64,000 nucleotides of DNA, taken from the NCBI GenBank assembly GCA_028292625.1, contig JAQGLY010000082.1, forward strand, positions 1 to 64,000. Reading direction: 5' to 3'. The notes below the pieces were generated by a model. It made no database searches and was not told the origin of the DNA. It worked only from the letters and a program-made list of their open reading frames with translations. Positions 49,760 to 58,577 of this stretch are shown here, in pieces; positions within the stretch are counted from its first letter, which is position 1; every line of letters begins with the position of its first letter. Source of the DNA: Herbaspirillum sp. GTDB lineage: Bacteria > Pseudomonadota > Gammaproteobacteria > Burkholderiales > Burkholderiaceae_D. The position numbers were made by a program, and so were the translations under genes.

Positions 49760-50957
49760 CGCGTTTGACGATCAGTGAGTCCAGCGATGAGCCGGCGGCC
49801 GCCAGCGATTCGGTCAGTTCGTTGCCGTGCGAGCGCAATGCCGCGGTCGCGTCGTCGCTGCCGGTGCGGATTTGCATGTGAATCCGGTCGCCGACCAGTC
49901 GGATCGATGCGGCCACCGTACCCAAATGCTCGAAATTGAAACGCACGACGCTTTGCCATGACGGCGGCGCTTCCGCGCCGTCGGCCTGCGGCGACTGATC
50001 GCCGCTGTCGCCGTCGTTATTGCGCGCGATTTCCCATTCCATCTGCTGCCCCGGCCAGACCTCCCCTTGCCAGTGAATTTTGTGCTGGTCCAGCGTATTT
50101 AGCTGCATGTTAACGATTTTGCCGATGTCGGTGTCGGCGGCGTCGGGACGGTTCAGCAGCGCGGGATCGGCAGGCGCCGCGCCCGCGGTTTTGCCGGTCT
50201 GCGCCTGCGGTTCGCGCTGCAGATCGGCCAGATCGCGTTTGCCCGCGGCCCATTCGGTCACGTGCGATTCGTAAAAGACGCCGCTGAACGCCACGCTGTT
50301 TTGCAGCGCGCCGGCGATGTGCTGCGTCGGCATCGTGGGCGGCCCGGGCAGCAGGGTCGCGCCGCTGATGCTGGCCGGCTGCGCTTGCAGCAAATTGTTG
50401 ATGATGCGGCCGGCGGCGCTGAGCGTGATGTTGGCGCTTTCAGGCAGGCCGGCGGCGTTCGGCGCCGTTCCCGGCGCGGCCGCTACATTGCCGGCCGCTG
50501 CTACGCCTGAACCGCGTACGCCGGCGCCAGTGATGCCGAGTTCGGTGTCGGCCAGCGTCGCGGTGGTCGAATTGCCGGCGGCATTGTAGCCCAGCGGCGT
50601 GCGGCCGGTCGGAATGTTCGAATTGGTGCGGGTATCTTCTTCGCTTGAACTCGATTCCAACTGCATCGAGAAAGTGGGGCGCGGATCCTTGGACGTCAGG
50701 GTCAGCAGCACGGTGCTGCCGGCGCGGGCGTTCGACGGCAAGGTCATGCGCGCCGCGGTTTCCCCCATGCGGACCAGAGCCGAACCGTCCTGGAACAGCG
50801 AGACGACCTTGGCCTGGATTTGCTGGCCTATGGCGAATTGATCGAGTCGGTTCAGTCCCTGCAGCCGCGTATCGGCGACCGCGATGACCGCCGAGACAGG
50901 CGCGGCGGCGGTGACAGGCTGAACGGTGATATTACCGAGATTGGCCCCAGGCGTCAT
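49746..50957 (-). CDS. Second FliK-like protein (hook-length control C-terminal domain)
   Basis: The 403-residue protein ends in a domain resembling the FliK C-terminal Flg_hook domain (QSVVRFNFEHLGTVAASIRL, VGDRIHMQIRTGSDDATAAL, LTESLAAAGSSLDSLIV). It is preceded by a low-complexity Ala/Gly/Thr/Pro middle and an N-terminal region with IGQQIQAKVVSLFQDGSALV. It is distinct from the canonical fliK at 41205-42563. Coupling to the FlhB-C homologue mirrors the FliK-FlhB partnership, so a role in export switching or export control is inferred. It could also be an inactive paralogue. Confidence 0.78.
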   Translation of the reverse strand: MTPGANLGNITVQPVTAAAPVSAVIAVADTRLQGLNRLDQFAIGQQIQAKVVSLFQDGSALVRMGETAARMTLPSNARAGSTVLLTLTSKDPRPTFSMQLESSSSEEDTRTNSNIPTGRTPLGYNAAGNSTTATLADTELGITGAGVRGSGVAAAGNVAAAPGTAPNAAGLPESANITLSAAGRIINNLLQAQPASISGATLLPGPPTMPTQHIAGALQNSVAFSGVFYESHVTEWAAGKRDLADLQREPQAQTGKTAGAAPADPALLNRPDAADTDIGKIVNMQLNTLDQHKIHWQGEVWPGQQMEWEIARNNDGDSGDQSPQADGAEAPPSWQSVVRFNFEHLGTVAASIRLVGDRIHMQIRTGSDDATAALRSHGNELTESLAAAGSSLDSLIVKRDGPA

Positions 50958-50961
50958 GCGT

Positions 50962-51321
50962 TCAGCTTTCCTGGTTTACACCGTAGGCCCGGACCAATTT
51001 GCGTTCGTTACTGGTATTTTGGATCAGATCGGAAAGGTGTTTCACCCACGGTTCGGTCAGGTCGCGGATATCGCGATCGTCGGCCAGGATTTTTTTGATC
51101 AGCGCTATCTTGCGTTCGCGCAGGGCGTTGTCGTCATCCCCGGCATCGTCGCCCGGCGCCGTGTCGGCCCCGTTCTGCTTCAACAACTTGACGAAATTTG
51201 CGCTGCGCAGCTCCAGGGCCGACAGCAGCCCCCAGTCGGCATTGCGCGCGGCGTCGAGCATCTGCTCGCTGAGGTTAGCCATGCTTTCATAGATGGAGAG
51301 CGTGTCGAGAGAGGTGCCCAT
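50962..51321 (-). CDS. fliT: Flagellar chaperone FliT-like
   Basis: FliT is the export chaperone of the filament cap FliD. The open frame extends into fliS, but the ATG at 51321, one base after the fliS stop, gives a 119-residue helical protein beginning MGTSLDTLSIYESMANLSEQ, of normal FliT length. Sequence conservation in FliT is low, so the call leans on length, helical character, and position after fliD-fliS. Confidence 0.82.
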   Translation of the reverse strand: MGTSLDTLSIYESMANLSEQMLDAARNADWGLLSALELRSANFVKLLKQNGADTAPGDDAGDDDNALRERKIALIKKILADDRDIRDLTEPWVKHLSDLIQNTSNERKLVRAYGVNQES

Positions 51322-51322
51322 G

Positions 51323-51787
51323 TCAGATTTTTGCCTGATACGCGCCGGCGCCGAAATGCTGTGCATTGCTGGCGCCGGCCGCATTGCCGCCGCTGTCCGG
51401 GCCAATGGCCGCCCAGGCGTCCTTGATCTGATTCAGCAAGCCGTGGACTTCTTCCAGCATTTCCGGCTGGTTTTTGACATTGGCGCTCAACAGAGTGCGG
51501 CTCATATAGCTGTATAGCGCCTCCAGATTGCCCGCCAGTTCGCCATCGCCGACCCTGTGGTCGAGGCTGGCGCGCAGACCGTTGTCGATGATCAGAATGG
51601 CGTGGGTAATCGCGCGGCCCTTTTCGACGATGTTGCCGGCTCGCATCTGCGTGCCGGCCTTGGCGATCGCCACCGAGGCGCCCTCCATCAGCATCATGAT
51701 TAATTGGTGCGGCGATGCGGCGACGACGCCCGTTTCCATTCCGATATCAGCGTAAACGCTGGCGCCGCGTGGGCTTGATCCGAACAT
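51323..51787 (-). CDS. fliS: Flagellin chaperone FliS
   Basis: FliS binds the C-terminus of flagellin and prevents early polymerisation. The 154-residue protein has SPHQLIMMLMEGASVAIAKA and EGELAGNLEALYSYMSRTLL-like motifs (here GDGELAGNLEALYSYMSRTL), and a four-helix-bundle pattern. It follows fliD after 44 bases. Confidence 0.95.
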   Translation of the reverse strand: MFGSSPRGASVYADIGMETGVVAASPHQLIMMLMEGASVAIAKAGTQMRAGNIVEKGRAITHAILIIDNGLRASLDHRVGDGELAGNLEALYSYMSRTLLSANVKNQPEMLEEVHGLLNQIKDAWAAIGPDSGGNAAGASNAQHFGAGAYQAKI

Positions 51788-51831
51788 GCTGTTCTCCTGA
51801 CCGCTGGGATTGGATGATCTCGATTAACTAA

Positions 51832-53604
51832 TTAGGAAGTGCTGGCCAGTCCCGCCAATGCCGAAGTCAACTGCGCTTGCTGGGATTGCAGGTTGCTCAG
51901 GGTGACGTTGAGGGCATTGAACTCCGCCGTATAATTCGCCTGCTCGGCGGTCAGCCGGCTTTGAATCTGGGTCTGTTGGTCGGAGTTCAGTTTCAGGCTG
52001 GTCGTTATGCCGTCGGTACGCGTGGTCAGCAAGCCGCCAGCGGCGAGCATGCCGGTCACCAGCGTATTGAGCTGGGTGACGATCCCGTCGGGAGAAGCGG
52101 TAAGCAGCTTTGAAATGTCGTTGAAACTGGTGGTGGAGGCGGCGGTGAGCTTGGTCGTATCCAACGCCAGCGTGCCGTCTTTTTGCAGCGAAATGCCGAC
52201 GTCGTTGAGGGTTTGCAGCGCGCCCGCCGAACCGACCGACTGTGTCAGAGCGTTGCGGATCTGGTTTTCAATGCTATTGGCGGTGGAATCGCCTTGCAAC
52301 GCCCCTGCCGATTGAGTGGTCGCGTCGTAAGCAGTCAGCGGCCCCATGGTTTGTATCAGCGCGTTATACGCATCGACGAATTTCTGAGCGGAAGTCTGAA
52401 TGCCGGTGGTGTCGTTGGAAATCGACATGTTGTAACTATCGGTGGGGGTCGTCACCTGGGTCAGGTTCAGCGTCACGCCAGGAATGGCAGTGGTAATCGT
52501 GTTGCTTGAGGAGGTGACGGCGACGCCGTCCACTACGACCGAAGCGTCCTGCGCCGGCTGCTGGACAGTCATGGTGCTTGCCGTAAGAGTAGGCGGATTA
52601 GTGCTCTCGTTGCTCCAACTGCCGGTGCTGAGCGGACCGAAGTCGCCGGTGCCGGTGACTGTGATGTTGCTGGTCGCACCTGTGGCTGCCGAGGTCAGCA
52701 CCAGATGCGACAGGGTGCCGTCCTGAACGATGGTGGCGTTGACACCGGAAGCGCTGCTGTTGATTGCGTCCCGAATACCGGCCAGCGTATTGTTGGCTGG
52801 TTTGATCATGACGGTGGCGTTGGTGCCGGATTTGATCGCCAGAATGCCGGTATTGAACGTCTGGCCGGTGCTGAAACCGGCCGATTTCAATTTTTCGCCT
52901 TGGGCCAGCGCGTTGACGGAAATGCTGTAGCTGCCTGAAATCGCTGCGATCGGATCCTGGGCCGCTTGCGTCACCGTCATGGTGCTAGGCGTGCCGGCCG
53001 ATGGATTGTAGGCGAATTGCGACAAGCTGCCGTTACCGCTCACCTGGAGGGTATTGGCTGCGCCGCCGGTCGCCGATTCCAGGACCAGATGGCTGCCCTG
53101 ATCGTCGGTCGTGACGCTGGCGACCACGCCTTTGTTGGCCGCGTTGATCTGATCCGCGACGCCGGACAAGGTGGCGTTGCCCTGCAGGGTAATGAATGCC
53201 GGCGAATTGGTGCCGATCTTGAACGCCAGCGTATCGCCGGCCTGGAAGATGGTGTTGGAGGCGTTAACGCCGGCCGACGTCAGAATTTGCGCTTTGGCGG
53301 TGGTGGTGTCGGTGGGGTTGACCGTCGCGGTAAATGCACCCGTGCTCAGGCTCGTGCCGGTACCGTTATTGACGATGGTCGATTGCTGCGAGCTGAAGGA
53401 GGCAGTGGTCAGCGAAGCAAGCGCCGCCTGATACGTCGTCAGTGCGCTTTTCACGGAGCCGTACGCCGAAAGCTGCGCATTGTAACTGGAGGCAAGCGTG
53501 GTTAGCGGGGTCAATATCTTGGCCTCGTTGGCCATGATCTGGGAAACCAGCGACTGCACGTCGATTTGGCCTGCTCCGGAACTGGTAAGCGCTCCTGTGG
53601 ACAT
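51832..53604 (-). CDS. fliD: Filament cap protein FliD
   Basis: FliD caps the filament and inserts flagellin subunits. The 590-residue protein has the N-terminal FliD domain (IDVQSLVSQIMANEAKILTP), two flagellin-hook IN-type repeats (VNATIVQDGTLSHLVLTSAA and VVASVTTDDQGSHLVLESAT), and the C-terminal FliD domain (KFVDAYNALIQTMGPLTAYD), ending in a long helix (SNLQSQQAQLTSALAGL). Length and composition are usual. No clear sigma-28 site was found upstream, so it may be read through from flaG or have a divergent promoter. Confidence 0.95.
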   Translation of the reverse strand: MSTGALTSSGAGQIDVQSLVSQIMANEAKILTPLTTLASSYNAQLSAYGSVKSALTTYQAALASLTTASFSSQQSTIVNNGTGTSLSTGAFTATVNPTDTTTAKAQILTSAGVNASNTIFQAGDTLAFKIGTNSPAFITLQGNATLSGVADQINAANKGVVASVTTDDQGSHLVLESATGGAANTLQVSGNGSLSQFAYNPSAGTPSTMTVTQAAQDPIAAISGSYSISVNALAQGEKLKSAGFSTGQTFNTGILAIKSGTNATVMIKPANNTLAGIRDAINSSASGVNATIVQDGTLSHLVLTSAATGATSNITVTGTGDFGPLSTGSWSNESTNPPTLTASTMTVQQPAQDASVVVDGVAVTSSSNTITTAIPGVTLNLTQVTTPTDSYNMSISNDTTGIQTSAQKFVDAYNALIQTMGPLTAYDATTQSAGALQGDSTANSIENQIRNALTQSVGSAGALQTLNDVGISLQKDGTLALDTTKLTAASTTSFNDISKLLTASPDGIVTQLNTLVTGMLAAGGLLTTRTDGITTSLKLNSDQQTQIQSRLTAEQANYTAEFNALNVTLSNLQSQQAQLTSALAGLASTS

Positions 53605-53761
53605 CGGGTTCTCCTAAATCAATGATGACAATGCAAAAACGTTTCGAAAGAGGGCGTCGCGCGCCAAACAGCTTCCCGGGAATCTCAAAGCCTGCGTCAA
53701 ACCGGTCCTCCGAAATAACGCAGCTCAACGGTATGCGGATATTACAATAAGATGTGAGCGG

Positions 53762-54148
53762 TCAGGCCTTATGATTGATCAGGTTGCCGCGCAATGTCGC
53801 ATCTATAGAATGGGTCAAGGCCAACGCTTCCGTGCTTGGAATCTGGCGGATGACTTCATCGGTCTTGCTATCAGTAATTTTGACGACGGTGATGCCGCTT
53901 TCCTTGTCGGTGGAAAAATTCAGGCCCGTTTGGCGGAAGGCAGGGGAATTGTTGAGCGCATCGACCGCCTTCGATACCTGCTGATCGGTGACCGGGGCCG
54001 TTCCTGCTGTTGGAATCGTTGCGGCCTGCGCGGGGACTCCGGTGGTAACGATCGGATCCGTGGCCGGGACAGCCTTGCCGTTTACAGTGGACGGCTGAGG
54101 CAATATGGCGCCGGCGACGGCTGCCGGATCGACGGGAGAAATGGACAT
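53762..54148 (-). CDS. flaG: Flagellar protein FlaG
   Basis: FlaG proteins influence filament length in several polarly flagellated bacteria. The 128-residue protein has an Ala/Pro/Thr-rich N-terminus and a conserved C-terminal half (LNFSTDKESGITVVKITDSK, TDEVIRQIPSTEALAL) that defines the family. It lies between fliC and fliD. An AAAAGGAG site precedes the ATG. Confidence 0.93.
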   Translation of the reverse strand: MSISPVDPAAVAGAILPQPSTVNGKAVPATDPIVTTGVPAQAATIPTAGTAPVTDQQVSKAVDALNNSPAFRQTGLNFSTDKESGITVVKITDSKTDEVIRQIPSTEALALTHSIDATLRGNLINHKA

Positions 54149-54171
54149 GGCGCAACTCCTTTTGAATGAAA

Positions 54172-54203
54172 TATGCGGAGAATATTAAAATACTCTCCGC
54201 ATA
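54172..54203 (-). terminator. Perfect inverted repeat after fliC, probable terminator
   Basis: TATGCGGAGA (54172-54181) and TCTCCGCATA (54194-54203) form a perfect 10-base-pair stem with a 12-base AT-rich loop. Read leftward it follows the fliC stop by 35 bases and is followed by TTTCATTC. It may limit read-through into flaG or protect the flagellin mRNA end. Confidence 0.7.
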
Positions 54204-54238
54204 GAACTGCCAATTACCTGATTACCGACGTCGGCCGA

Positions 54239-55333
54239 TTATCTCAGCAGGGTCAGCACGCCGTTCGGCGCCGAGTTAGCTTGCGCCAACATCGCTGTAC
54301 CTGCTTGTTGCAGAATCTGAGCGCGGCTCAGGTTCGCTGTTTCAGCCGCGAAGTTGGTATCCGTGATGCGGCTGCGCGATGCAGTCAGATTTTCCGACGA
54401 CACTTGTTCGTTGCTGATCACCGCGTTGAAGCGGTTTTGAATCGCACCGAACTGGGAGTTTGCCGACGAGATCACATTGATCGCCTTGTCCAGCGCCTGG
54501 ATTTGCTTTTGCGCATCGGTTTGCGCCGACGGGTCGGCAATGGCGGCGTCCAGAGTCAATTGGGCGCTGTCGATAGTCGCTTGCAATGTCGTGGCCGACG
54601 CGGCGACTGCCGACGCGGTCATGGTCGATGCGGACGCAAACAGCGAATCCAGAGCGGCTTGAGCCGTTGTATAGGCGGCTTGCGCTGTGTCGATCTTGGC
54701 TTGGCCGGCAGACGATGCGCCGCCGATCAGGCCGGCGGTTGTGGCCAGCACAGCCGACAACGACGAATTGTTGGACAGATCGGCCAGCGAGATGCTGATT
54801 TGATCGTTTAGTTTATTGTTTGTCACGTTGGCGCCGACCTGGAAGGTCAGCGACAGCGAGGCGGAAGCGACGTTGGTGCCGGAAGCCACGCCAGCCGATG
54901 CGCCTGCGCCGGTGCCGGTGAACAGGTTTTGGCCGTTGAATGTGGTGCCGTTCAGTACGCGGAACACTTCAGAGGACAATTGCTTGTATTCGTTGTTCAG
55001 TGTCGAGCGGTCTTGCGCGGTGTTGGTGCCGTTACTGGCTTGAACCGCCAGTTCGCGCATACGTTGCAGGTTGTCGCTGACTGTCGACAGCGCGCCTTCA
55101 GCGGTTTGCGCCAGCGAGATGCCGTCATTGGCATTGCGCTGGGCAACGGTCAGACCGTTGATCTGCGCAGTCATGCGGTCCGAAATCGCCAAACCGGCAG
55201 CATCGTCGGCTGCGCTGTTGATGCGCAGGCCGGACGACAGACGCTGAATCGAGGTCGCCAGGGAAGCCTGCGAACTATTCAGGTTGTTCTGGGTGTTCAG
55301 TGACGAGATATTGGTATTAATAACCATTGCCAT
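54239..55333 (-). CDS. fliC: Flagellin FliC
   Basis: Flagellin is the filament subunit. The 364-residue protein has the conserved N-terminal D0/D1 region ([40 protein letters not shown]) and C-terminal D1/D0 region ([20 protein letters not shown], ending LTLLR). The central variable part (about residues 145-260) is short and Ala/Ser/Thr-rich, lacking cysteine. It is the only flagellin gene in the window. A sigma-28-type promoter lies about 100 bases upstream, leaving a leader of about 95 bases. Confidence 0.98.
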   Translation of the reverse strand: MAMVINTNISSLNTQNNLNSSQASLATSIQRLSSGLRINSAADDAAGLAISDRMTAQINGLTVAQRNANDGISLAQTAEGALSTVSDNLQRMRELAVQASNGTNTAQDRSTLNNEYKQLSSEVFRVLNGTTFNGQNLFTGTGAGASAGVASGTNVASASLSLTFQVGANVTNNKLNDQISISLADLSNNSSLSAVLATTAGLIGGASSAGQAKIDTAQAAYTTAQAALDSLFASASTMTASAVAASATTLQATIDSAQLTLDAAIADPSAQTDAQKQIQALDKAINVISSANSQFGAIQNRFNAVISNEQVSSENLTASRSRITDTNFAAETANLSRAQILQQAGTAMLAQANSAPNGVLTLLR

Positions 55334-55638
55334 GGTAACTCTCCTAAGATATGAGGCCGATAAATCCGTGTTTCAGTGCCATAACTTTGGTCCGCCACCT
55401 GTAAGGGTCGGCATTAAAACCTCTGTTACAAACGTTATCGGACGGAACTGATAAAAATTTAGGGTGTTTTCTAAACTTTTTTATCAGCCCCTTCTTTACT
55501 AAAACCACGCGCTTGTTTTGTTACTGTTAAGCACTTTCTTTTTCGACCTCATTTAAGAAAACTTTAGTAAAAAAACGTTGTTATCGGCATCCATGTCTTT
55601 TTTGCCATTGTTAATATGGAAATATTTTTGGCCTAAAA
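55334..55638. other. fliC upstream region
   Basis: About 305 bases, AT-rich, without a supported gene. It contains the sigma-28-type promoter of fliC at 55435-55461, the long fliC leader, and downstream of the leftward glycosyltransferase-like gene a T/A-rich stretch (55480-55630) with no clear hairpin terminator for that gene. Confidence 0.6.
55435..55461 (-). promoter_or_regulatory. Sigma-28 promoter of fliC
   Basis: On the minus strand TAAATTTT (55461-55454), 11 bases, TCCGATAA (55442-55435). Seven of eight bases match the FliA consensus in each element. The -10 is about 101 bases before the fliC ATG. Confidence 0.87.
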
Positions 55639-57633
55639 CTATCCCGGGCGATTTTCGGCCCTCGCCCGTCCCAGCATTTCCGTCAATCCAGCCTTGACCT
55701 CGGCGATCACGCCGCTCCAGTCTTCCCGTTCGCGCTGGCGGATCAGGCGCATGCCCGGATACCACGGCGAGTCGCTCCGATCCCGCAGCCAGCGCCAGTC
55801 GGGGACATAGGCAAGCAAGGTCCACGTCGGCGCCCCCATCGCGCCGGCCAGATGGACTACCGACGTATCGACGCTGACAACCAGATCGAGATTGGCGATG
55901 ACCCCGGCGGTATCGGCGAAGTCTTTGCAATCGGCGCCGGCGTTGATGATATGGAAGTCCGTTTCGAGCCGCGCCAGATCCTCGGGCTTGCCGCCTTTTT
56001 GCAGCGAGACGAATTGAATGTCCTGCATTTCCAGCAGGGGCGCCAGGGCAGCCAGAGGAATCGAGCGGCGGCGGTCGTTGGCGTGTTCCGGATTGCCGGC
56101 CCAGACCAGGCCGACCCGCAGTTTGGGGTTCGCCACCAGCGCTTTTTGCTGCAATACCCGCTGCCACTTGGCGGCGTCTTCGGCGGTGCTCGACAAATAA
56201 GCGGGAGAGGCCGGGATTTGCGCGATCGAATCGGTGCCCAGCGCATGCGGCAGGCTCATCAGCAGATAAGAGCAATCGCAGTTCGGCAGCAAATCGGTAT
56301 GCTTGACCAGCTTGATGTCGGGAGCGACTGTCCTGAACAGCCGTTCCAGCGGATCGAGCACATGGATGGCGACCCGTGCGCCTTGCTGCTGCAGGATCCT
56401 GGCGTAACGCACAAACTGGATGGCGTCGCCAAAGCCCTGCTCGTGCATCAGCAACACGTGCTTATCCTTCAGCGAGGACTTGCCGTCCCATGGCGGGATC
56501 ACTTCGAACAGCTTATGCACCAGGACATATACCGCCTTGCGCTCATTGAGCGTCAGGCGTACTTCATGGCTTTCCCAGCCGGCCCTGAAATCGCCGGTCA
56601 TCAATTGCGCGAATGCGAGATTGTGGCGCGCCACCTTGTAATTCGGCCTCAGGGCGATGGCCTTGTAGAAGTAATCTCGGCCTTCTTCAATATGGCCGTG
56701 CTCGAACATGGTCGCGCCTATATTGTTGTGAGTGATCGCATGGGAGGCGTCGAGCGACAGCGCGTGGTGGAACAATTGCATCGCTTCTTCATAGCGGCCT
56801 TCATTGCTGAACAGGCTGGAACCGAGTTTCAAGTGGCTATTCGGATCGTGCGGGGCAAGTTCGATGACGCGCCGGTAAATCTCGTTGGCCTTGTCGAAAT
56901 CGCGTTGCTTGATATAGGTATCGGCCATCTTGTTAAGGGCGTAGATGTTGCGGCTATCCAGCAGATCTGCGGTCTCATGGCATTGGATGGCTTCTTCCAG
57001 CATGCCCATTTCGTGAAAGGCGATGGCCAGGTTGGTGTGCGCGGGCGCATAGTCCATTTTCAGCGCCATTGCCTGCAGCAGCACATCCACCGCTTCCTTG
57101 TGGCGCCCGGCATCGATCATGGCTTTGGCCAGATGGGTCAGCGGTCCCGGAGCGCCGGGTTCGCGCCGCACCGCGTCTTCAAAATAGGCGATGCTGGCGG
57201 CGGGGTCGTTTTTTTCATGCAGCGCGTCGGCCAGGCCGATGCGGGCCGGTGCGTATTCCGCGGATTCGGCGATGGCGGCTTCGAATTGCGCGATAGCTTC
57301 GTCGATCCTGTCCTGGCGCAGTAGGGAGGTGCCCAGATTGGTCAGGTATTCGGCGTTTTCCGGATCGGCCTCAACCGCTTTGCGCAGAAAGCCTTCCGCA
57401 GCCGCGTAATTGAGTTGGGTGCTGTACAGCAGCCCCATTGCGTGATTGGCATAGACCAGATCCGGGGCGTGCGCGAGGACGGCCTCGCAAATCTGTTGCG
57501 ATTCGTCGTAGCGGCGCTCCTGCAGCAGGGTCAATGCTTTTCGAATGGCGAGCAGGTCTTCCACCTTCGGCCGGGCGCGGCTGCTTGCATGAGTGGCCTT
57601 TGCTGCATGGGGCTTGGCGCCGCGCTTTGACAT
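55639..57633 (-). CDS. TPR-repeat protein with glycosyltransferase-like C-terminal domain
   Basis: The 664-residue protein starts with a basic tail, then about ten tetratricopeptide repeats (roughly residues 25-350; for example YAAAEGFLRKAVEADPENAE and EEAMQLFHHALSLDASHAIT). A C-terminal domain follows (about 385-650) resembling GT9 heptosyltransferase-type folds. It includes HEQGFGDAIQFVRYARIL, VGLVWAGNPEHANDRRRSIP, and the donor-site-like SVDTSVVHLAGAMGAPTW. TPR plus such a domain is common in proteins next to flagellin genes and is often thought to glycosylate flagellin. Location beside fliC supports that here, but acceptor and sugar are unknown. No signal peptide or membrane segment is seen, so it is likely cytoplasmic. 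Confidence 0.8.
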   Translation of the reverse strand: MSKRGAKPHAAKATHASSRARPKVEDLLAIRKALTLLQERRYDESQQICEAVLAHAPDLVYANHAMGLLYSTQLNYAAAEGFLRKAVEADPENAEYLTNLGTSLLRQDRIDEAIAQFEAAIAESAEYAPARIGLADALHEKNDPAASIAYFEDAVRREPGAPGPLTHLAKAMIDAGRHKEAVDVLLQAMALKMDYAPAHTNLAIAFHEMGMLEEAIQCHETADLLDSRNIYALNKMADTYIKQRDFDKANEIYRRVIELAPHDPNSHLKLGSSLFSNEGRYEEAMQLFHHALSLDASHAITHNNIGATMFEHGHIEEGRDYFYKAIALRPNYKVARHNLAFAQLMTGDFRAGWESHEVRLTLNERKAVYVLVHKLFEVIPPWDGKSSLKDKHVLLMHEQGFGDAIQFVRYARILQQQGARVAIHVLDPLERLFRTVAPDIKLVKHTDLLPNCDCSYLLMSLPHALGTDSIAQIPASPAYLSSTAEDAAKWQRVLQQKALVANPKLRVGLVWAGNPEHANDRRRSIPLAALAPLLEMQDIQFVSLQKGGKPEDLARLETDFHIINAGADCKDFADTAGVIANLDLVVSVDTSVVHLAGAMGAPTWTLLAYVPDWRWLRDRSDSPWYPGMRLIRQREREDWSGVIAEVKAGLTEMLGRARAENRPG

Positions 57634-57710
57634 CGATTTTCCTTAATATGTATCCATGGATGGAGCGTAGTGTAGTGATATTTGCCGAAAGCTAGCCGTG
57701 GAACAGGCAA

Positions 57711-57737
57711 GAAAAAAGCCCGCACATCGGCGGGCTT
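57711..57737 (-). terminator. Intrinsic terminator of lexA
   Basis: AAGCCCGC (57716-57723) and GCGGGCTT (57730-57737), 8 base pairs with a 6-base loop. Read leftward it is followed by TTTTTTC (57717-57711 side), a strong T-tract, about 25 bases after the lexA stop. Confidence 0.9.
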
Positions 57738-57761
57738 GTGCTGAGCGCCAAAAGGCGAATA

Positions 57762-58427
57762 TCAGCTCCAACTGCGCAATAGGCCGACGGCCAGCCCTTC
57801 CAGCGCGAATTCGCCGCTGCGGCCATCCACCCGTATGATTTGGAAATCCGGGTTTTCCGGCAGCAGCTCGATTACCCCGCCGGTTTTTTTATAGCGCTTT
57901 ACGGTCACTTCATCGCCCAGGCGGGCAACCACGATCTGTCCGTTGCGGGCCGTATCGCTTTTCTTGACCGCCAGCAAATCGCCTTCCAGGATGCCGGCGT
58001 CGCGCATCGACATGCCGCGCACCTTGAGCAGGTAATCCGGTTTGGCGGAGAACAGCGCGGGATCGACGTTGTAATTGGCTTCGACGTGTTCCTGCGCCAG
58101 GATCGGCGAACCTGCCGCCACATGCCCGACCAGCGGCAAATTCAGTTGCATCAGGGCCGGGTGGGGCAACGCCATCTGACGGCCGCCATACATGCCCGGC
58201 AATCGTTCGTTTCCCGTATCTCTGATGCGGATGCCGCGCGACGTGCCGGGGGTGATCTCGATGGCGCCCTTGCGCGCCAATGCCTGCAAATGCTCCTCGG
58301 CCGCGTTGGCGGAGCGAAATCCCAGTTCGGTGGCGATTTCGGCGCGCGTCGGCGGAAAGCCGGTATTTTCTATCGCATCGCGGATGAGATTGAGGATCTG
58401 TTCTTGGCGCGCGGTCAGTTTGAGCAT
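57762..58427 (-). CDS. lexA: SOS repressor LexA
   Basis: LexA represses DNA damage response genes and cleaves itself when RecA is activated. The frame is open further upstream, but the conserved start is the ATG at 58427 ([15 protein letters not shown]), giving 221 residues. The N-terminal winged helix (recognition around residues 28-48, [20 protein letters not shown]) is followed by the cleavage site Ala105-Gly106 (HVAAGSP) and the catalytic dyad Ser140 (GMSMRDAGI) and Lys177 (EVTVKRYKK). Two LexA boxes lie in its own upstream region, so it is autoregulated. Confidence 0.98.
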   Translation of the reverse strand: MLKLTARQEQILNLIRDAIENTGFPPTRAEIATELGFRSANAAEEHLQALARKGAIEITPGTSRGIRIRDTGNERLPGMYGGRQMALPHPALMQLNLPLVGHVAAGSPILAQEHVEANYNVDPALFSAKPDYLLKVRGMSMRDAGILEGDLLAVKKSDTARNGQIVVARLGDEVTVKRYKKTGGVIELLPENPDFQIIRVDGRSGEFALEGLAVGLLRSWS

Positions 58428-58455
58428 GGCGATGGCGCTGCGGCAGAGGCAAGCG

Positions 58456-58488
58456 CTGATTGTAAATACAGCCTGTATTTTTATACAG
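58456..58488 (-). promoter_or_regulatory. Two adjacent LexA boxes upstream of lexA
   Basis: A full CTGT-N8-ACAG box, CTGTATTTTTATACAG (58473-58488), and a second box CTGATTGTAAATACAG (58456-58471, CTG-N10-CAG) one base away. They lie 29-61 bases before the lexA ATG. A TATA-like -10 is embedded in the palindromes, so bound LexA would cover the promoter. Confidence 0.9.
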
Positions 58489-58532
58489 TTGCACTCGGAA
58501 AGCAATTGCTTTCGCTTAAATAGCTGAATTCA

Positions 58533-58561
58533 TTGAGTTTTGTCGGAAGTGACTGTATTAT
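58533..58561 (+). promoter_or_regulatory. Candidate promoter of rpsF-priB-rpsR-rplI
   Basis: TTGAGT (58533-58538), 17 bases, TATTAT (58556-58561). Spacing is ideal and both hexamers are near consensus. A transcript would start near 58568 and have a leader of about 68 bases. Confidence 0.55.
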
Positions 58562-58577
58562 GCTGGGTTTTCCTCTT

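Noticed and set aside
53605..53761. Sigma-28 promoter before fliD
   Set aside because: No element resembling GCCGATAA with a spaced TAAAGTTT on the minus strand.
55356..55363. GCCGATAA on the plus strand in the fliC leader
   Set aside because: It points away from fliC toward no gene and lacks a -35.
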